Assembly: GCF_020740795.1 (NCBI RefSeq)
Contig: NC_067304.1
Location: 4,640,056 to 4,704,055, forward strand
Length of the DNA: 64,000 nucleotides
Source of the DNA: Apus apus
Lineage: Eukaryota; Chordata; Aves; Apodiformes; Apodidae
Direction of reading: 5' to 3'
Below the pieces are notes generated by a model. The model was not told the origin of the DNA. It did no database searches and saw only the letters and a list, made by a program, of their open reading frames with translations. Positions 1 through 13,700 of the stretch are shown here, piece after piece (within the stretch, counting starts at the first letter, position 1; each line of letters starts with the position of its first letter). The position numbers were made by a program, and so were the translations under genes.

Positions 1-3000
1 AGGAGTCATTTGTCATAAACATTCCCAAACACACCTCTGGAGTCCAACGGCAACAGTGCCCACACAAAGCCCTTCCCTGTCAGGCCAACAGCCAGTACCT
101 GGTACGCACAGACTGCTGCCCTGGAAAGCCACTGTCATCCCATTGTTCCTTTGTGCTCCATCTCTTTGCATTTATGAACTGCCTCTTGCCACAGACCTAC
201 AAGGAAGCTCTCTCTGCACCCAGAACAATCTTTTATTCTGTCTGAACAGGGACAATTTATTCCAAAATCCCAACCAAGGTAGCACAGCAATAATTAGTAC
301 ATGACATGGGCAGTGATCTGGACTAGCAGCAGTTTCTCTTAGTACATGTACAGTAACGTGGAGGAAGAAAAACTGTTCAGAGCTGCAAATCAAGCACCTG
401 CTTCTTGCTGTGTGTGTTCCAGCCACCCTCCAGCACTGAGACAAAGAAGCCATTGGGACCACATTCCTACATTACACTTCTTATTTTGCCAGACAATATT
501 CACGGGGGTCTGTTTTTCCTCTTATGCAGGCTGGCAAAATGTTAAACAAATATTTTTGAACTGCACAAGGAACTGACATTTTAGGACATGAAAACAAGGA
601 GGAAGGGCACAAATTTGAGGACCTCCAAGGAACAGCATGCCTACAAATAATAAAATGGTGACTTTGTAGTTCCACTTGGTTATGTTTTTTGAACAAGCAA
701 CTCGATGGCTTGGCTGGTGGACCTATCAGCAGCTTCTGCAGCTCTGTGATACAAGATCAGACTCAGATTCCTGCAGCAGTGAAGAGGAACTGCAGCACAA
801 GAAAGATAACAGGTTTCAAGTGATGTATGGATTCAACCTACTGTCAGTCTTAGAGACACACGTGCTTTGGCTGTACAGTACAAGCCCCAGGATGCAGAAC
901 TGGAAAAAAAATCCTTTGCTTTACTTCTTCTTCCTACTTTACTTCTTCCTATTCTTCTGTTTGTGGCAAGTGCAAGATTTCCTTTATGTTATGCAGATCC
1001 ATGCTGACAGGCAATCTTCTATGAGCAGACACATTGCTTGACTGCCTTGCAGAGTCTGCTTTAAAGTTTCTCCCTCTTTTGGAAAAGTAAGGATTCCTCT
1101 GTGAAGGCCTCTGTCCCCTTTCGTAGCTGAGCTCTAGGGTTTCTGTTTTCACATGGATAGTTTTGATGACTGATACTAAGCATTCAGAAATCAAATCAGC
1201 ATTGAAGATAACTTGACAGTTGCTCACCAGCTTCTCATGAGTCCCTTGCTCCACTCACAGCACAATCTTGATCATGAGTTTAACTGCACAGCTGAGGGAT
1301 CACAAGTCTCCCCAGGCTGGCTGTCTAGGGTTAGTTCTAGTTAAAAGTTGCAGTCCTACACTGCCTGCCCCCCAGCAGAAGCCACCAGGCAGGATCATAT
1401 GATGGAATTATTACCAACAGCAGAAGTGAAGGGAGGAGATTCATCAGATAAAACTCTTTTTGGTTTCTGTGTATCCCTCTCCATACAGTCACCACTTGCT
1501 TCTCCTAAGGTACAAGACTTTTTAACTGTTATTGCCTGGTCATCCCTCCTACCACTACCTGCAGCTACTCTCCCACCTCTCCTTTTGCTTCTGCTCCCTG
1601 GGAGCCCTAAATCCACCATAAACCTCCACAACTTTCACCCAACAGGTCAAGTGTTTTGCTTTGATGTTGCCTTTGACAAGATAAGGAGATAGTGACACAT
1701 GCATTATAGAAAACCAAAACAAGGCACTCCTTGGGTGAACTGCTCCACCAGAGAGAAAAGCGGAGAATAAACACCAACAGATGTTACTCACACCACTTAT
1801 AGCCCATCTGAGAAGCTCTACAATCCTACTGTGACAGAAGTGGTAGAAGCCTCTGAAGATACTCAAGTCAGAGGAGGGCATTAGTACTGACTCAGTTGCT
1901 GTGCATGAAACAAGCTAAAATTGCCCAAGAAAATAGAGCTATCGAGAAAAAGACAGACCATCAGCAAATTACTTTGCAACGTCTACTGTGTGGGTTTTTT
2001 TCTTGTCATTTAAGCAAGCTCCCAGCGTGGTACCAGACCTAACAGACTAATGGGCATCTTGAATCAAACCAACCACTAGTTATGTCCCAGGAAGAACACA
2101 CAAACCCAGCAGTGCTCTGCAGTTGTCTGCCACATCACTGTCTGCAGTGCTCCTTGAAAAGGGTGCAGTCAGGGAACTGCCCCAGGCACAACTTTTCATG
2201 CTGTATTTTGTCAGTGGAAGACTATGGAAGCCAGAGATTGAGACTCATACAATCTAGTAGAGTAGAAATATCCCATATAAAGACTGCTTGTACAGAGCAT
2301 CAGTGTTTGTCTCCCTTTGCTTCACAAGAGCCCAGCCACGGCCCTCAACTCCACACGGAAGCTTTAATCAAAGCAGAGTGTAACTCAGGGGGAAAAACCC
2401 AACACAACCACCCCCCACCAAACACTGCCACTCAAGTGCTCTGATGAAATAAACAGTTTGGGAACGGGCTAGCAAGAGTTTACACTACACATCCATGCTT
2501 TCTAAGGACTCTGGCAAAGATAAAGCAGACCAAAGGCTGTATTTCCCAACTCACCAATCAGTCCAGTAATTTCAGTTTCTCTCACTCTGGATATAGCATT
2601 TCTCATGGCTGACAAAAACTGACCATCTAAAAAGATGCTGCTAGTGGAGTCTGGACAGACTTCTACTATTACTCTACTGCATTACAGTGATGATAAACTT
2701 AAATAGGTCTTTGTTCACAGATAATGTTATGGTTATCTCTTGGCAGCATCTATACCAAGCCATGTGGCTTTGGCCTTCTAGCAACAGCTTGGTGTTTGGA
2801 AACACCGTGAGGATGAGGTGCTTTCATCAGCAGCTCTTCAAGAAAACAAGACACTCTCAGAGAAGACCCTGCCCAGGCTACATATTTGACAAGCTGTGAG
2901 GGAGCATACACACCAGCAAACAGTGCAACAAAAATCTCCCTACAAGGAGAAGCTTCCTACTAAATCCTAAGATTGGGCTTTGCCCTGAAATACAGGGATT

Positions 3001-4185
3001 TCCCTTGTAAAGCTCTCATTTAATTTGCTATTAATTCTGGAGATTCTTGTTATCCATATCAAATTTCTAATCCTTTTTTCAAATCCCATAAGCCAAGCAC
3101 TCTTGGCTTCCACAATGCTTTGTGGTAATAAGTTCCAGAGTTTAAGGCACTGCCTAGAATCCAAGCACAGGGCTGGGAATCTGGAATTCCTGGCTCCAGC
3201 ACCACAGCCACTCCCCACTGAGTGGAGGGGTAGTAGCTATGGATGATGCAAGAAAGTTCAGGTAGCATCACTCATTTAAATAACAAAACAAAAAATAAAA
3301 TAAAATTGCAGGTAGGGTGAATAATAGAAAACATTTTAAGGCTGGTACACGTTTTTCAAGAGTGCCTGCATGACTTCAGGGGCCAAATAATTTGGATACT
3401 TTTCTAGTTCTTACTCACGTTCTATTTCCACGAATTTCTGGCCATCCTCTTGTTACACACACAAACCTTGCTGTCTGGAACTGTAACAGTGCCAGAATGG
3501 GATGTGGTTTGAGCCTGGCCACTTTCTCAGTACTGCTCCTGAGTCTGACACATCCAGGTGAGGACCAACAGAGCAGTTCCTGATACATTTCCCTTCCAAT
3601 TTATTATTACTTTTAAACATAGGCATGAAAATCAAGTCTCTTGCCAACTCTGGCTATCACCAGCATTAGATTAAAAGCCTATTCTAGTGCTTTTCTCTTC
3701 CTCCTACAGCTGTCACCCACAGGAAGATAAATTAGTCTTTCAGTTTATGTTTACTATAAACAACATTTTACTACCAAAGTCTCTAGTCATGCCCAAGTCA
3801 GTTACCAGTGGAATTCCCACATTATGACCTTTAGGTACCACTTTTAAGACAGCAGCCTCCTCAAGCTCCTGCAGCTGAAGGGGAGAGGCAGGTTAACCTG
3901 GCAGCAAACTGGAGCAGAGCCTGCAACTGGGTGCAACGAAAACTTCCTTTTTGCCAAGGATTCACTGACCTGTCCCCACAAGTCTTCAGGAATTCTGGAA
4001 GTCCACGGTCAGTCACATCATGGATCCCAAACTCTTTTCCCGTTCAATAAGCTTTAAAAGGAACTTTGTCTCAGCAGATCTCTGTAACAATGAAAAGCAC
4101 GGTAAAACCCTCCTGCCGCATCCACGCACGAAGAGGGCTGCGGGAGGTCGCAGAAGGTGCAACACGCCCTGCCCAGCAGCCTTAC
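1..4185. other. No recognised exon; possible intron of a leftward gene
   Basis: No open frame here resembles a protein I recognise and no convincing exon with flanking splice sites was found. If the CpG island at about 4150-4720 drives a minus-strand gene whose first exon ends at 4186, this stretch would be its first intron. In human the genes left of NUCKS1 are SLC45A3 and ELK4, both in this orientation, but no coding sequence of either was seen. The stretch contains one possible old CR1-like fragment near 3080-3150. Confidence 0.4.
3075..3160 (-). mobile_element. Possible ancient CR1/L3-like LINE remnant
   Basis: The plus strand reads CTTGGCTTCCACAATGCTTT followed by TGTGGTAATAAGTTCCAGAG, which resembles the 'cctccacaacatcctgtggcaatgagttccacag' type segment I recall from older CR1-family LINEs read in reverse. 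It is strongly diverged and short. The identification rests on memory of the family and needs a repeat-library comparison. Confidence 0.35.
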
Positions 4186-4720
4186 CTGCAGCCCCTCCTG
4201 CTCCGCTTCCTGATGCGCCAAGTTGGCTTTTTTTTGTGTGTGTTTTCCCACAGCGAAGCCTGCGTCGGCTGGCGAGGAGCATCCAGCAGGACAGACCAGG
4301 CTGCAGCTGCCCGCCCCGAGCGCTCCCTGCCCGCCTGCAAGTACCAGCGCTGCCCTGACCCCCGAGCCCCCCGGCAGAAGGGGAAACCCTCTCCCGGGAC
4401 CCCCCAACTCCGGCAGCCGCATCCCCGCCCGGGCTCCCGCACCCCCGCTCGCAGCCCTACCTCGGCAGCTGCCGGGGCTCCCCCGGGGCTCCCCCCGGCC
4501 CCGCCGCGCCAGCCCGCGCCTCCGCCGCCGTTTAAATGGGCAGGTTGGGGCCCGGCAGGGAGCATGCGCTGCCGCGGGCGGAGCGGGGCCGCGGGGGGGG
4601 CTGGGGAGCCCCGGGCATCCCGCACCCCCTGCCCGCCGAGCAGCGCGGGGCCCGCGGGCGCCGTGCCCGGTGCCAGCCCCGGCGGTGCCATCAATCCCGG
4701 GGGTTGGTCCGCAGCGGGGA
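4150..4720. promoter_or_regulatory. CpG island, probable promoter of a minus-strand gene
   Basis: This block is dense in CpG and G/C runs against an AT-richer background. On the minus strand it contains a TATA-like TTTAAA at 4531-4536 and two good splice donors. CAG followed by GTAAGG (exon end 4186) is a near-perfect donor, and GAG followed by GTAGGG (exon end 4461) is a second. Together these suggest a non-coding first exon transcribed leftward. By human gene order the owner could be SLC45A3 or ELK4, but nothing in the window proves it. Confidence 0.5.
4186..4505 (-). other. Putative non-coding first exon of a leftward gene
   Basis: The right edge is estimated as about 25-30 bases downstream of the minus-strand TTTAAA element. 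The left edge is the CTGCAG/GTAAGG donor. No conserved start codon or protein is visible in the segment, so it would be 5' UTR. An alternative shorter exon would use the donor at 4461. The coding exons would lie beyond the left edge of the window. Confidence 0.3.
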
Positions 4721-4744
4721 CGGAAATAACTCGCGTTTTTAACA

Positions 4745-7700
4745 AGCCCTGCTGCTTTTTTTTATTATTATTTTTTTAAAATTAATATTATTAATTTATT
4801 TTTTCTTCCTCCTCCTCTCCCTTCCTCCTGCTGGAGAATTACCCGCTATGAAGAGCTGCTTGTTTTGTTTGGGTTTGCTAATCTATTCATTACTTGTAAT
4901 TGCTTGGATTGTATGCAAATGGATTCCATGCTATGGGAAGCTTGTGACCTGGCCCCTGGACATTATTCATGGTGATGACTGCTTCACATCACATGGTGTG
5001 TGCGTGGGGGGAGAGAGTCACAGAATATATGTTTATACAGAGTGATCTCGACATTATATCAGTATCTAACTTATCTAACAATAGCTGAACAGAACCATAA
5101 GTTGAGGAAAAATGCACAATGATTCACAGATCCAGAACCCTTAGGAACAGCAGCCTGCCCTAAACATCTGCTTCAACAAATAGCTTGGGGTTTTGTGTGT
5201 GTGTGTGAACACTCATGAGCAGGGGATAGGAAAAATGAGACAAGAATGTAGTTGACAAAACCAGCTGTTCTTAATGTTTGCAAATGCTTGGGCCAGTTCT
5301 TCAGCTGATAGGTCATCAAAAGACTTGTAGTAGTTCATACTGTTTAAAGATTTGGCTTTCTGGTTTGCAATGCATTCACCCAGCTCTACCAGTTGCAGGA
5401 GCATTATAAAGCTCTAGCTATTTTTAATTGTCACAGCGTCCCTCCTTTGAGCAATTTTGTACCTCTCAAGGTCAAAAATCCCATTTCCATGTCACATTTC
5501 AGCTTGGACCAGCAGGATAGTCTTGTTTTCACTGTAAGCAGCTGTTCCCTCCCAAAGTTTGCTGGAAGGACTGACCCTACATGGAAAAAGCAGAGAAGCA
5601 CCTGCATTTGTTGTCACTTGAACTGATGAGAACTCGCTCACTGGGGTGGCTGACAAGGAGAAATGACACTGCTGTTTCCTGCAAAAAGTCTTTTGGCACT
5701 CCAGATGCAGCCAGGAACACAGGAGAAAAAATGAAACCACCACAAAACCAAAAAAACTAAAAGCACTGAGGAGCTGGGCTGTGACTTTGGTTGGTAAAAT
5801 GCCAGAGTCCAAATCCGGGTGGGGAGAACTGCCCCTGTTTGCTAGTCAGGGAAGTTCACAAGCAATTGAATCACTATTAGTGCTGCTTTTTAATTTGTAT
5901 TTCCCTCCCCCCTCTTGCACAGGAGTGTCTGGCTGTCCCTAGGTGGGTCCACAACACTGTGCCTGCAGGGAGCTGGAGGAGCTGAGCACTGCAGGGCTCT
6001 GTGGTGAGACTGGCAGCGTGAGCTCCAGCTTCCCAGCATCTTCCAGTCCTGGCTCCAGCTCCTGACTCACTGTGTGATCTTGGTTCAGGGACAAGCAGCC
6101 AGTTTTAGAAAAGGAACTGCAGGCTGTGGTGGTGGGGACTCCTGGGCTATCACTTGGCTCATGTTGCTGAAGGCCACAGCATGCTGGCACTGTGCCAACG
6201 GGCTGGGAGCTCAACCAAGCTCTTCCTTCCCCATGGGCATTTCACAGACATTTCCAGAGGGAAAGAAGGCACGTGTCACCACCAGGAGTAAAATGCAGCC
6301 CTGCACTTCCCCCTAACTCAGGTCCTCCTTCCTTCCACTACACCTTTACAGATCTTGCCTCTACCAAACAACAACTGAGCAGCAACAAAAGATGAGGCGT
6401 TTCCTGAGCCTTCCTTAGGTGCTCCAGCAACTCATCCACCAGCTGACCAAGGATTTCAGATCACATCATACATTTTCCTGTTGCAAGGCTCCATGCTGAC
6501 AACTACTGAGGATCCCAGAAGCACCTTGACAAGAGCCCAGTGTGAACAGCAGCTCTGAACACTTAGACCATATAGTTGGGTACCTGAACATCGCCAGAAG
6601 AGCCTGTTATCATTGATACTACTGGTTTCAGTAGATCCAGTCCTGAACTTTTAAATGGACCTAACAATTTTGCTAAGTAGGTTCCCAACAATGCAGGATT
6701 GAGCCATCACGGGATTCTGCAAACTAGATTAATTTATCAGAAGAGGGAAATACAGTGTCAACTGCCACCTCAGCTGCTCATGCCCGATTAGATCACAGCA
6801 AAGATTTGCCTTGGTCTTATCTAAATCTCATGTACCCAGCCAAGCAGAGCTCATGTTATCTGCTTGAATATCGACAGGGATCAGGCAACATCACATGTGG
6901 CAAATAAAACAAGGAGCCAGAGAGCAGGAGACTTTCTCAGCTTTACCCTGGGCACAGGGTGCACTGTGAGAGCCCAGACTCTGCTGCTGCAGCTCCACAG
7001 AGAGAATGCACAGTCCTGATCTCTACAGATCTTAATCTTGCTGAGGGATTTCATGGATGCTCTGATTCACTCTGGAAGCCACAACAGCCCCACATTGACC
7101 AAAGGAAGCTTTAAGCCCATTTTGTGCTTCATTACAGAAAATGCAAGTCCTGAGCTTGACTGCAGACTGTCTGCTGACTCACAAGGCAAACCTTGCACTC
7201 CATAAGCCAAGAAAATAAACCCATCCTCAGCACCCACCCAGGGAGGCTAAGGGTGACTATTTACAGAATACTCAGATACCAAGGTGGAAAAATGTTAGAG
7301 AAATGCAAAGTAGAAACATCCTTCGGTGGTGCTTAGTGCTATTGCCTCAATAACAAAGGTGGGAATTAACGCTGGACACTCAGGGCTTTTTGAAAGACCT
7401 TTCCTGACAAGCTGACAGCCCCAGAGCTCTTGTGCCAGTCTGGACACTGCCAGAAGATGGGCTTTGTATAATGCTGTCTAATACACCTTTAAAGAGAAAA
7501 AGCCACTGGAACAAACAAAAGCAGCACCCGGCTGCACAGGCTGTTTATACTTGAGGTAGCCAGAGCAGGAGGCTGCACTTCTGGGCTTATCTTTGCTCTT
7601 TCTAAACAGGAAATGTATTTTTGTCTCAAGCATTTCAGGAGAAGCCACCAGGCAAAAACTTCCAGAATGAGGGCTGCCGAAAAATGCGCATTTCAGCTCC

Positions 7701-10700
7701 TTCATGAGACCTGAGAGATGGTGGGTGGGTTCCCAGAATAGCAGGGGTACAGCATCTAACCACAAGGAGAGGAACTTCCAGGGCTGGGGAGCTCAGCAGG
7801 GCTGGGGGGTCAGCTCTGCTCTGCATCAGGGGGCCTCCATCAAGGGATGCAAATGGGGCTACCGGATCAGCTCCTGTGCACACAAAACCTGCCCCAGTCA
7901 GCATAATTGAAGAGGGAGAATCTGTGGGGCAGGGAAACTACAAAAATGGCATTATCCATGGCAGTAGGGGTTCCTCAGGAGAGGCATTACCTGTGGCTGG
8001 AGTAGTGCCAGGCTGGAAGGTGCTGAAGACTGAAGAACAGGACACATTCTTGCTTCCTCTCCAAAAGCAAACTGGAGCTGCAACATCCCACAGATTTACT
8101 GTCTCCTTGCTTAGTGCTGTCATCCCCAGCTAACAGTGCAAGCAGCTGGTTTTCCCTGTGTAAGGGAAGGGAGGACACTCTATCAGCATTATTCTGGCTT
8201 TGCACAGTTTTAACTCCCCCTTTTTTGTCCAAAGCTTCATGATACTTAGTCTCAAAGCACTTGGAGTCGTGGATTCAGTGAGGTGGAGTTTTTTCTTTGG
8301 GTTTGTTTTTCTTTTTCTTTTCCATGTCTTTATGTTGTAGATAAAAGCTTGGAAACATGATTGGCTATAAACTGCCAAAACCAGAAGGCAATTTTTTAGA
8401 AACTTTTTTTTTTTAAATTATGAGTCTTAAGACTTGAACAATCTCCTGATTCTGGGGACTCTGCAAAACCTGTCTCATGTTGGAAGGGCTGGATTTGGTT
8501 AGAGAGATTTTTCTTGTTTGATAGGGAAATGGGGTCACTGTGCACCCCCTTACTGGATTCCAAGGCCTTTGCAGTCAAGCAAACAAACTTGCTCCCTCTT
8601 CAAAATCCTTATTGATACTGGAACAGCTCCCACAGTTTGCTGTTCAGCGCCAACGTTGCTGGCCCTGCAGGCGACACAGAAAGCAGGAAGCTGCCCGTGG
8701 AACTCTGTGTGTGTGAGTGTTGCTAAACAGGGTTTGAAATCCGGGCATATCTGCTGTATTTACAGAGTGCAGGACAAACATTTTAGCGTTCCCCCTGCTG
8801 TTCCCTGGGCTGCATTCTTAACCTCTGCCTCTTCTAGCCAACCTCCCTTCCCTGTACACAGCACCACGTGCTCAGTTGCCTTCCTTGCCTTTCAGGATGG
8901 AGCCAGAGTTTTGAGCTGTGCCACCTGCCAAAGCCACGGCTGCCCCTTGCCCAGCCAGATGGACACCACAGAACCTGGCAGGGAGGGATGTCCTCACTCC
9001 CAGTGCACAAGGAGAAACAGCCAACCACAACAGCAGCACAAAATCCAAACAGCTTCACTGAGAGGAAGTTAGAGAGAAACCGAACAACAGTTCAGCCGAA
9101 TCCTTTCCCCCCTGCCCTTGCTTTGCATGTTTTTGTTTTGATCTTTTTTGCTGTCACCTCCGGTGTGCAGGTAAGCCCCAGTTTCCCCCGTGTAAGCAGG
9201 AAGCACAGCTCTGTTTCAGTCCCCTGCCTGGCAGCAGCTCCAGGCTCCAGCTCCCTCAGCCTCTGGCTACTGTGAACTTTAATCCTTAGCACTGCACTGC
9301 TGAGACCCCCAAAGCTGGCTCCAGGCAGCTCTGTAACCCTCTGCACCCTAAGGACAGTGAAGCACCACTGTGAGGCCACTGCAAAGAGAAGGATCACTTT
9401 CTACCCCCTTATTCTGCACCCTCCAGAGCATCTCTGACACCCCCCTGCCTCAGCTCCCCTAACACATCCCCACCTCAGTCCTACAAATGAGGCACAGCAT
9501 CATTTCCCAGCCAGTGCCTGCAGCCATAGCCTGCTAGATGCCAGGTTAGGAAGGATCCCACTGTCCTCTCAAGTAGCTCAAGCTTTCCTCACCAGAGGAT
9601 TAGGAAATTGCACCCATCCTGCCCCACTTCCTTCCCACTCTTACCCCAAGGGGGTACATTTCATTTCACCGTAGCCCAGAGTCACATTGCCCTGGGGCAG
9701 AGCAGACAATTCTGGTGTCAGTTTACAACTTCTAGCTCAAAAGATTTGAGGGTCTTTCCTGTGAAATGGCCTCTTTTGATTCAAAATCTGTTTAGAGAAA
9801 GCTGCCTATGGATTGAGCTCCTGCCCACCCTGCACATTTGGTACCTGCAACTTAAAGCTACTGTCTGTCTTGCTGCTCTTTAGTTCTGCTAAGCTAGAGA
9901 CAAAGCAATGGGTTTCTTTCTGGTTCGGGTGTCAAGGAAACTGTCAGCTCCCATTCAGTCTCTGAGCCTTTCCCTGCAATACGTTTGCTCAGCCACTTGC
10001 AAATGATGCACCCCATGAGCCATCCACTCGATTTCCCAGGACAGCTTCAGCCATGAGCCCTGGCCATGGGACCCTGGGACATTAGGTAGGTAACAGATGA
10101 AACCAGGGGCCCTGGTATGCAAGAGGCTGATGACCTTGGCTGAACAATTACTTACTAATACAAGTCCCTCTTGAACAAGGAGAACTAGATGAAAAAGCAG
10201 GTCTTGCTGTTTGTTCCAGTTGGGGGCCAACTCATTTCTTTAATGAAATTTTACTTCTTTGCAAAGGGACATAAAAAGTTCCAGTTCCTGGAATAAAGCC
10301 GGGCATAAACAATGAGAAATGCCTTCTTTTGATTATAAATCCAACCCCTGTGTCCAGACAGTACCTACTGCCACAGCACTCAGCTCACACTGGATGTGTC
10401 CCAGGATGTGTTCTCACAGTGCCCTTGGCTTTTCTCCCTATACTCCAATTTTTTCCTTCCCACTCCTGCTTCTCTTGCACAGCCACTACTCCTCCAGTCA
10501 CTATCCTTAGCTTCTGCTCCAGCAAGCCCTGTTGCTCACCTGGCAGTTCTCAGCTTTGCCAGAGAGTTTTGTGCAGAACTTGGAGTCAATTATTTTCAGA
10601 GTAACTTTTTGGCTCCCCCACAGGCTTGCACACTCCTGCAGATGTCCCAAGAGAAAATAAAAAGGTGGTCCTAGGCTTAGATCTCACCATCTGAGCATAG

Positions 10701-13700
10701 GAGGAGATAGGACAAGTGGAGTAAAACAAACTAGAGGAGGGCAGATTAATTTACTTGCATCCCAGAACAGTTTGGGATGAGGTCCCAACTGCACCATGTC
10801 TCCCACCACAGGGTGCATAGTGGGATTTGTGAACAGGAATCATTGCTGGGGCCTTAAGTGGGATTTAGTGCTCACACCAGGAGACCCTGCTTATCCACCA
10901 GCCTGCGAGGCAGCAGGAGACACGCAGGGCAAGGGATCACAGGCAGAAGGGAGGAGAGCAGCAATCTGAAGGGGAAGACTAATTTTGAGTGGAAGTCAAA
11001 CCATTCTATGATTCTATGATAAAACAGCTACAAAATATTCACTGGAACCATCCCAACTATATTTGCTGAAAAAGAGATTTATTGTCAAACCAGTTGATCA
11101 AGAATAATCGTTTATGAAACTTAAGAGATTAAAATTTCCCTTTTCTTGACTATTTTATTATACAATTGCTGGGCAGTTATTTGCTTCAGGTAAACAACAT
11201 GCACCCTGTTTATAGCACAGTGCAAATATTTCCCAGCATGTTTATTCTGAAATACTTGTACTGTAGGGACAGGAAGTGACTGCAGAAGACACCCAAGCTG
11301 TGGTCCTTTCCAAAGCACTGTTTGGAAGCAGCTGTTAGATAAGCTGCATCTTTGCTGGATGATGAATCCTGCCTTAGAGGAACTGAGATACTAGAGATGG
11401 AGAAGAATGAGGCCATACACCTGCCTGCAAACATGGAAGTGATCCTGTAGGATTGGAAGAACCTTGATTCTATTTTATTAATAATGATAAAGATTAATTA
11501 AAAGAATAGTAAGAGTTTTCCACTCAGATCTCACAATGACAGAACAGGGCACAAACACTGCAACCTCATTTCTTTACCATCATTCCAAGTTTCTGTGGCT
11601 TCTCAGGTCTTGCCCTTCTCTCTCTAAAAGCTGTTTTTCTTTCCATGTCACACTTCTCCAGAATTTTCATTGCTATTTGCAGCACCACGAGTCATGAATG
11701 CAGGATTCTAGAACTAGCCAAGGCATCAGCTCCTTTGCTTCTGCTATATCCAAATATTAATAGTGACCATGCATTGATAACTGTGTGATTAATTCATTTC
11801 CTAAGCAGCCTCACTATATTAAATCCTAGGGATGACTTTGACCTAAATGTTAAAAACTGTCTCATGCTAAACCCCATCAGATATTATTATTGACAATTCT
11901 GTGTCACTCCCAGCCCCAGCAGGAGACTTACTAAGGGGTCACTGGCATTCAACAAATCACTTGTTTAACAAAGGAAGAATGGAAGAACTGCCTGGGGTCA
12001 AGACACACACATCATTGGAGACTTTCCCCAGCAGTGGTCCTAGACAGAGTTCCTCCTTTTCCATATGGTCGAGTGAGTGCTCAAATTTGATGTAATGAGC
12101 ACTGTCAGAATGGGATCAACTAGAGAGAATGATCTATCACCCAGCCCCCCCGCCCCCTTACTCCCGATTTTTAAGGAGCTGAGAAACCTCTTCTGCAGTG
12201 GATTTAGCTGTCACTTGCCTTGGTTTTTATAGGGGAATTTTTCTCTTGCAGAAGCCTAAACATGAAAAAGATCAGAGAGCCTTGCCCTAAGAATGAAGAT
12301 AGGGCAGCTCAAAAGTCACCAGCTGATGGGCCACGGCCACTGCTCAGTAAAATTCAGAAGGAACAGCTCCAGCAGTTTATAGGCACAGGACACATGCTGA
12401 GAGGTGCACATGATTCAAGCAGATGCAAGTCAGCCTCATGAGAAGTCTCCCTGAGGTTCTCTTTCCTTTTCCTATACAGCACTTCCCAGTTTTGCCACCA
12501 CACAACCCCCAGTCACCATGAAGGAGAACAGCTTCCCTCTCATTCAGCTGTAGCAAGAGGGCAGGGCTGCAGGGGTCTGACCCACTCCTCAGGTGGAGAA
12601 GACTCCCAAGAACACAAGTCATTTGTTTCAACTGGGTTTCCCTACTTTTTTGCTCAGGTTAACTTCAGATATATTCCAATGAGGAATGTGCTGTAACTAG
12701 CAGCAAGTTAAGTCCAGGCTGATCATCAAGGCTCACTACACACCAGGACATGTTTCTACACCAAGTTTTCGACCTGCCCTGCAAGCACAGCCACCCCCCA
12801 GCAGATCCAACACATGCCTAGAGATGGCATTTCCACCCCTTCCTTGTTGTAGGTCTACGTACTTCAGAGAAAAGCCTGGAGATAAAAGTAACATTTTGAG
12901 AAATTATGTAATATCAGTGAGGAAAAGGAGGTGGTGGCTTTGTTTGTTTTTTTTTAAAGGGTATTATGCCAACAGCTTTTCTGCCAAGGCTGCCAGATAG
13001 ACCAGACCTATGTCTAAAGCTTGGTTTTGTTTTGGTGTCAGCGACACCTTCAAGCATTTAAAGTCTTGGGAATGTTTGTTTATTTTAATTAGTACAGGTT
13101 TCTACCATCAGATCAGAGAACTGGTCTCTTCCTTGTTGGGTTTGAACTAAAATGACTGAAAGTGCAAAGAGAATAATTCCCAGCAGCCTGCTTCCCACGC
13201 TGCAATCATTGGTCTCAGTTGTTCTCTTTCCAGCCCCATGGAGTACTGCTCCAGGGGCACCTACATAAAGTGGTACCCAGGGAAGCAGCACTAAGAGGCA
13301 GAGAGCTAACCTTCAGCCAGGCAGGTTTTCCAAGGGTCAAGTGAGCTGGTTTCTCTCCCCCAAATCGTCTTAGGGTCCAAGCTGTAACATGGCTTGGGCC
13401 CCTTTAAAAGGAGACTTCCTAGTTTCTTTCCCTCACCAACACTCAGCACAGACCTGCCCACTGGAAGGCAGAGTCCATCAAGTTAAAACAGACCGAAGAC
13501 ATTATTTCTGGAAAGAAACAAATATCCAACAAGCTCACCTTAGGTGTGAGCCAAGACAGTGATATTCAGCACTCAGGTAACAACTTTTTCAAAGTGATCT
13601 ATTCACATGAAGAGTATTTATGTTTGCATTTAACTGGCTTGGGAAAATGACATACAAGAGGTAACACGAGTTGCTACAACTCTGCAACTTAGTCTTTTAC

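Noticed and set aside
4066-4779. 237-codon plus-strand frame in the CpG island at 4.2-4.7 kb
   Set aside because: Low-complexity Pro/Ala/Arg composition in GC-rich DNA, with no recognised motif and a competing long frame on the opposite strand.
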